From Albidovulum sp. bin36 (GTDB taxonomy: Bacteria > Pseudomonadota > Alphaproteobacteria > Rhodobacterales > Rhodobacteraceae), in NCBI GenBank assembly GCA_002238565.1, contig MPMP01000044.1, forward strand, positions 1-39,245: 39,245 bases of DNA, given 5' to 3'. Below are positions 36,092 to 39,245 of this stretch, one piece after another. Within the stretch, counting starts at the first letter, position 1. Every line of letters begins with the position of its first letter. The position numbers and the translations under genes were made by a program. The notes beneath the pieces were generated by a model, which saw only the letters and a list, made by a program, of their open reading frames with translations, made no database searches and was not told where the DNA came from.

Positions 36092-37258
36092 CTAGTCCGG
36101 CACAACGGGAATGCGGCCTTCCGCCACGGGATCCGAAAGAAGATCGGGCTTGCCTTCGGTGATCGCCCAATTGTCTTCCGCGTTGATAAAGCCCAGATGG
36201 TTGGCGAAATTCGGGTTGCAGGCGAAAACCATGCCTGGTTCGAATTCGATCTTTTCGAAGGCGGCGAGAGACGGGTACTCGGTCGTTTCCACTCCCACGC
36301 CATGGCCGACACGCCCGACGCCCATCGTCTTCATGCCTTTTCGATCGAGATATCGGTCGACGACGCGAATTACGTCCGTGGGTGAATTGCCCGCGCGCAG
36401 CTGCGCGTCGCAAGCGCCGCGCAGCTCCATCATCCACGCGTAAAATTCGTCCAACTCGCCGGGCGGCGGGCCGACGGAGGCGGTTCGGGCAAGGTCGGAC
36501 CAGTATCCCTTCCAGGACACGCCGACGTCGAATCCAACGACTTCGCCTCGGCTTACGATCCGGTCCGTGGGCAGAAGGACGATTCCCTTGTCGCCGACCG
36601 GACCGGAGACAACGCAGAGCAGAGATATTTTTTCCGCGCCAAGCTCGAATAGCCTTTCGCGCAGAATCTGCGCAATCCGGTTTTCCGTCATTCCGGGCCG
36701 AATTCTCTGAAACGCGTCTCGTTGCGCCTGGGCGCTGATTTGCGCCGCTTTGCGGCAGTATTCGATTTCAAGCGCTGATTTCACAACCCGGCATTCGAGT
36801 ATGAGGTCGGCGGCATCCGTGAATTCCGCGCCGGGGAGTTCCGCCATGACTTCTTTCAGCCCTAGATAGCTAATTCCCAAATATTGCTCTCTGCCAAGCT
36901 CGGCGCCAATCCGCGCTTTCGCTAGCCCCATGTCGCCGAGCACGCCTGCGATAAATTCCGGGTGGCCTGTTAGTGCGCCGGTCGTCTTGATTCGATCAAT
37001 GAAAGTAGTCGCCTCGACCTGCGCCACTTCGAACGGCATCGTTATCAGTACGGGGTCGTCGTCCTTCGGAAGAATGAACACATACGATCGAATTTTGTCG
37101 ACTGCGTTCTGCTCGGACCTGTGTCCCGAAAAATACTGGTAATTCAGCCTTTCCGTAACCAGCAGAGCGTCAAGCCCTCGCGCATTCATTATCGACCGGG
37201 CTTTGTCGTGCCTCGCAACGAATTCCTCTCGAGGAAAATCCGGGAACTCAGGCTGCAT
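36092..37258 (-). CDS. M24-family (Xaa-Pro peptidase/creatinase fold) protein with altered metal site
   Basis: A 388-residue pita-bread-fold protein. The N-terminal creatinase-like domain (residues 10-155) includes GLDALLVTERLNYQYFSGH. The C-terminal M24 domain keeps Asp244 (GFDVGV), Asp255 (YWSDLAR), His319 (VGHGVG) and Glu361 (NAEDNW). The position where active peptidases have Glu-Pro is Asn348-Pro349 (VFACNPN), so one metal ligand is lost. Creatinase and ectoine hydrolase EutD/DoeA show that this fold also hydrolyses non-peptide C-N bonds. Being first in an operon with an Ehu-like transporter, it may act on the imported compound. Its N-terminal domain did not look like typical DoeA. AAGGA precedes the ATG at 37258. 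Confidence 0.85.
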   Translation of the reverse strand: MQPEFPDFPREEFVARHDKARSIMNARGLDALLVTERLNYQYFSGHRSEQNAVDKIRSYVFILPKDDDPVLITMPFEVAQVEATTFIDRIKTTGALTGHPEFIAGVLGDMGLAKARIGAELGREQYLGISYLGLKEVMAELPGAEFTDAADLILECRVVKSALEIEYCRKAAQISAQAQRDAFQRIRPGMTENRIAQILRERLFELGAEKISLLCVVSGPVGDKGIVLLPTDRIVSRGEVVGFDVGVSWKGYWSDLARTASVGPPPGELDEFYAWMMELRGACDAQLRAGNSPTDVIRVVDRYLDRKGMKTMGVGRVGHGVGVETTEYPSLAAFEKIEFEPGMVFACNPNFANHLGFINAEDNWAITEGKPDLLSDPVAEGRIPVVPD

Positions 37259-37296
37259 CGAATCCTTCCAGGTGGAGACCGATTCCGATCCTAAAG

Positions 37297-37337
37297 AATA
37301 AATGATATATTATCATAGAGCAAATTGCAAATGGCCC
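37297..37337 (-). promoter_or_regulatory. Promoter and palindromic operator candidate for the M24-ehu-gntR operon
   Basis: On the minus strand TTGCAA (-35-like), a 17-base spacer and TATCAT (-10-like, five of six) stand about 45 bases before the M24 gene. The -10 overlaps the dyad ATGATATATTATCAT at 37302-37316 (6-bp arms, 3-base centre). A repressor bound there would block RNA polymerase. The GntR regulator of the same operon is the natural candidate. Confidence 0.5.
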
Positions 37338-37521
37338 GACTTGCTTGGGGCGCCCCCCGAATTCGATGCATTGGCGACGCGGAAAGGCTGTCCTGGAGAA
37401 ACTTGCCGCTCTTAAAAATTGCGCCTCGCGGGACATTCGAGACGATGATTCGCCAAGGCGCGGAAACTTTCTCGCTGCTTCCCGAAACCGAAAACTTGGA
37501 GTTAAGACTTTGCCTCGGCGC

Positions 37522-38686
37522 TCATATCTTCGCGATAGTCGATGCTAGCTCGCTTAGGCCGATCACTTCGATTCCGTCGCCTTTCGGATACTTGTCGTCG
37601 CCGGAATGAACGACGAAGCTGCGCTCCGGACCGAGATCTTCCCTCGCATGGAAAAATCCCCTTTTGAGTTTCGGCGCCCGGCCGCGCTCGATTTCGACCG
37701 CCCAAAGCCTTCCGCCAGGCAGTTCCAGAACCAGGTCGATTTCGGCGCCGGCGGCTGTTCGGTAAAAGTATGCGTTCACCTGTTCCGGCGCCGAGCCAAG
37801 GAGGCTTTCCGTTACGAATCCTTCCCAGCTTCCGCCGGCGACCGGGTGGCCTAGCACTGCTTCCCGGTCTTCGAGTCCAAGCAATGCGTGAACAATGCCG
37901 CTGTCTCGCACGAAAACTTTCGGGGATTTAACCAGGCGTTTGCGGACATTCGCATGGAAGGGAGACAGGCGCCGCACCAGCAGAAGGTCGACAAGCAAGT
38001 CAAGATAGCGGGCGACGGTCTTGCCATCGACACCGAAGTCCGCGCGCGAGATCGGCCGCATTCAGCGTTCCGCTTTGCATATGCGCGAGCATCGTCCAGA
38101 AGCGCCGCAAAGTTTCCGCTGGAATTCGCGGTCCTAGTTGCGGGATGTCGCGTTCCAGGTATGTCCGTACGAAATTCTCCCGCCAGATCGCGCTGCCTCG
38201 GTCGCTGTCCGAAAGAAAGCTGTCCGGGAATCCGCCTCTAACCCAGAGCCTCTCTCGAGCATCTTCACCGAATTCGAGTACGTTGAACGGACCTAGTTCG
38301 ACAAAAGCAATGCGGCCGGCCAGGGATTCGCCCGACTGCTTGAGCAGGTCAATCGACGCCGAGCCTAGCAATAGGAACCGGCCCGCTCGCAAGCCGCGGC
38401 GCCGCCCCCTGTCTATGATGCCGCGAAGCGCCTGGAACAGTTCCGGCACTCGCTGGATCTCGTCCAAAATCACAAGTTTGTCTTCATGCGCAGACAAATA
38501 AAGAGCCGCATCGGTCAGTTTCTCGCGGTCCGCTGGATCCTCAAGGTCAAGATAGACGCTCGGACGAGTCTCGGCAATAAATTGCGCCAATGTGGTTTTT
38601 CCGGCCTGACGAGGCCCTAGCAAGGAAACGGCTGGAAATTGATTTAGCCGCTCAAGGACCAGTTTTAATTTTTGGCGAGGTATCAT
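37522..38686 (-). pseudogene. AAA ATPase with DUF4143 domain, broken by one-base frameshift
   Basis: Two overlapping frames together make one ATPase of about 387 residues. The first (38686 to 38000) has Walker A LLGPRQAGKTTLA, Walker B KLVILDEIQRVPEL and sensor LLLGSASIDLL, then RTYLERDIPQLG. The second (to 37522) continues with DGKTVARYLDLLVDLLLVRR, SPKVFVRDSGIVHALLGL, a PVAGGSWEGFVTESLL block and AEIDLVLELPGG then WAVEIERG, the DUF4143 nuclease-like C domain. Removing one base near 38040 (GGACTTCGGTGTC to GGACTTGGTGTC) restores AADLARGLGVDGKTVARYL. These stand-alone ATPases are common and their role is unclear. The lack of other damage suggests a recent mutation or a sequencing error. Confidence 0.75.
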
Positions 38687-39070
38687 CCTTGCAAATATGG
38701 CACTAGATTCCGTAATCGCAAGGATAAATTGCAGATTATGTTAAATTCGTGCAGCCCGAGCCTGAAAGGCAACCATTTTTTTTTCCAAAATTGCATAAGT
38801 CAATAATTAGGTCAAAACAAGAAAGTCGGGTGCTAAGCTGCAAGGAATTGCGAATTTTCTCATTGGCTTTGCTGGGCGCGCTGCGAAGATAGGTTGTGGT
38901 AATTCAAGGTCGTCGAAGCGGAATCCCGCAACCGGATGCCGGCCGTCGACGGAAATCGCGCCCGGCGCGGCTGAAACTTCAAAAAACTCCGATAAAAAAG
39001 CCCGAATCGACCGAATGAGCGAATTCCAAACTGAAATTCGAACCGCCGATTCACTAAGGCGATGCTATTG
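38687..39070. other. AT-rich intergenic stretch
   Basis: No gene or RNA recognised. It includes a T run (38776-38785) without a stable hairpin. It probably holds the promoter of the leftward ATPase gene. It ends at the group II intron candidate, so the bases before 39071 would be its 5' exon. Confidence 0.4.
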
Positions 39071-39245
39071 GTGCGCCGTGGAAAGGCGCTTTCTTCAAGC
39101 GGGTGCGAATCCCGCGCAGCAACTGTCGCTCCAGTTGGTAGCAGCCGAGCGGTTCATGGAGGTAACGACATGGGTTGAAGCACTCGGTGAAAAGGGCCGC
39201 CTAGGGCGGTTCAGCGAACATGCGGGCCGGAACGTGCGGTGAACG
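39071..39245 (+). ncRNA. Group II intron 5' end (domain I), cut by window edge
   Basis: The sequence from 39071 begins GTGCGCC, the group II intron 5' consensus. It folds at once into a GC stem (GCGCC/GGCGC), then GCGGG-TGCGAAT-CCCGC, then GGTAGCAGCCGAGCGGTTCA, GGAGGTAACGACATGGGTTG and AAGC, then GGCCGCC/GGGCGGTT. These match the order of motifs in domain I of bacterial group II introns such as those with GGAGGTAAxGGC elements. An intron-encoded reverse transcriptase would be expected to the right. An open frame across this segment (39015-39242) is therefore not called a gene. Recognition is by memory of related introns, not alignment. Confidence 0.55.

Noticed and set aside
35169..36437. Long 422-codon frame for the substrate-binding protein
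   Set aside because: The upstream part overlaps the M24 gene in another frame. The ATG at 36020 has an ideal ribosome site and begins a signal peptide.
38747..38785. Terminator from GCC/GGC followed by a T run
   Set aside because: The stem is only three or four base pairs, too weak to support a call.
39071..39140. Cobalamin riboswitch suggested by GGTGCGAATCC and AACTGT
   Set aside because: The conserved CCCCCGC stretch before AACTGT and the B12 box are missing. The GTGCG start and downstream motifs fit a group II intron better.

Overview
The window looks like chromosomal DNA of an alphaproteobacterium. This is inferred from an alphaproteobacterial-style petABC operon (separate Rieske, cytochrome b and membrane-anchored cytochrome c1), an SbmA/BacA transporter and an EhuABCD-type ectoine transporter. 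Core genes are moderately GC-rich. The protease gene at 2.7-5.3 kb and the transposase pieces look distinctly more GC-rich and are probably acquired. No tRNA, rRNA or CRISPR array was seen.

Layout. 1-408: start of an ISKra4-type transposase running off the left edge, with its ribosome binding site inside a perfect 12-bp inverted repeat. 611-1894: a tightly coupled three-gene unit on the minus strand (unknown protein, Xre regulator, ImmA/IrrE metalloprotease). 2095-2641: two back-to-back transposase tails. 2748-5301: a subtilisin-like autotransporter lipoprotein whose frame is broken at a run of ten C. 6358-7647: sbmA/bacA. 7763-16422: a compact minus-strand type IVb pilus operon (unknown gene, TcpQ-domain protein, pilN, pilO, pilP, pilQ, pilR, pilS). 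16915-19636: petABC. 19739-20839: a DUF4338 (DruA-type) domain fused to a truncated ISAs1 transposase, then another transposase tail. 21232-22173: an alpha/beta hydrolase. 22174-25064: a gene graveyard with an IS66-type remnant and a decayed pRiA4b ORF-3-like gene. 25065-30203: a 1712-residue protein joining a DEDD-type exonuclease-like domain, a RecQ helicase and a UvrD helicase. 30465-37258: a GMC oxidoreductase facing an M24 protein, ehuBCDA transporter and GntR operon. 37522-38686: a frameshifted DUF4143-type ATPase. 39071 to the right edge: the 5' end of what looks like a group II intron.

How the genes work together. petABC encodes the complete bc1 complex of the respiratory chain. The pil operon should build a type IVb pilus, but it lacks recognisable pilM, pilT, pilU (prepilin peptidase) and pilV, so maturation must be supplied from elsewhere. 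The ehu operon probably imports a compatible solute or amino-acid-like compound, with the M24 protein, the GMC oxidoreductase and the FCD-type GntR regulator as candidate catabolic and control partners.

Best leads for something new are the exonuclease-RecQ-UvrD fusion in the degraded island, the DruA-ISAs1 fusion, the possibly phase-variable lipoprotein protease, and the unknown-Xre-ImmA module. Three otherwise healthy reading frames are broken by single bases. Sequencing or assembly error must be excluded before calling these biological.
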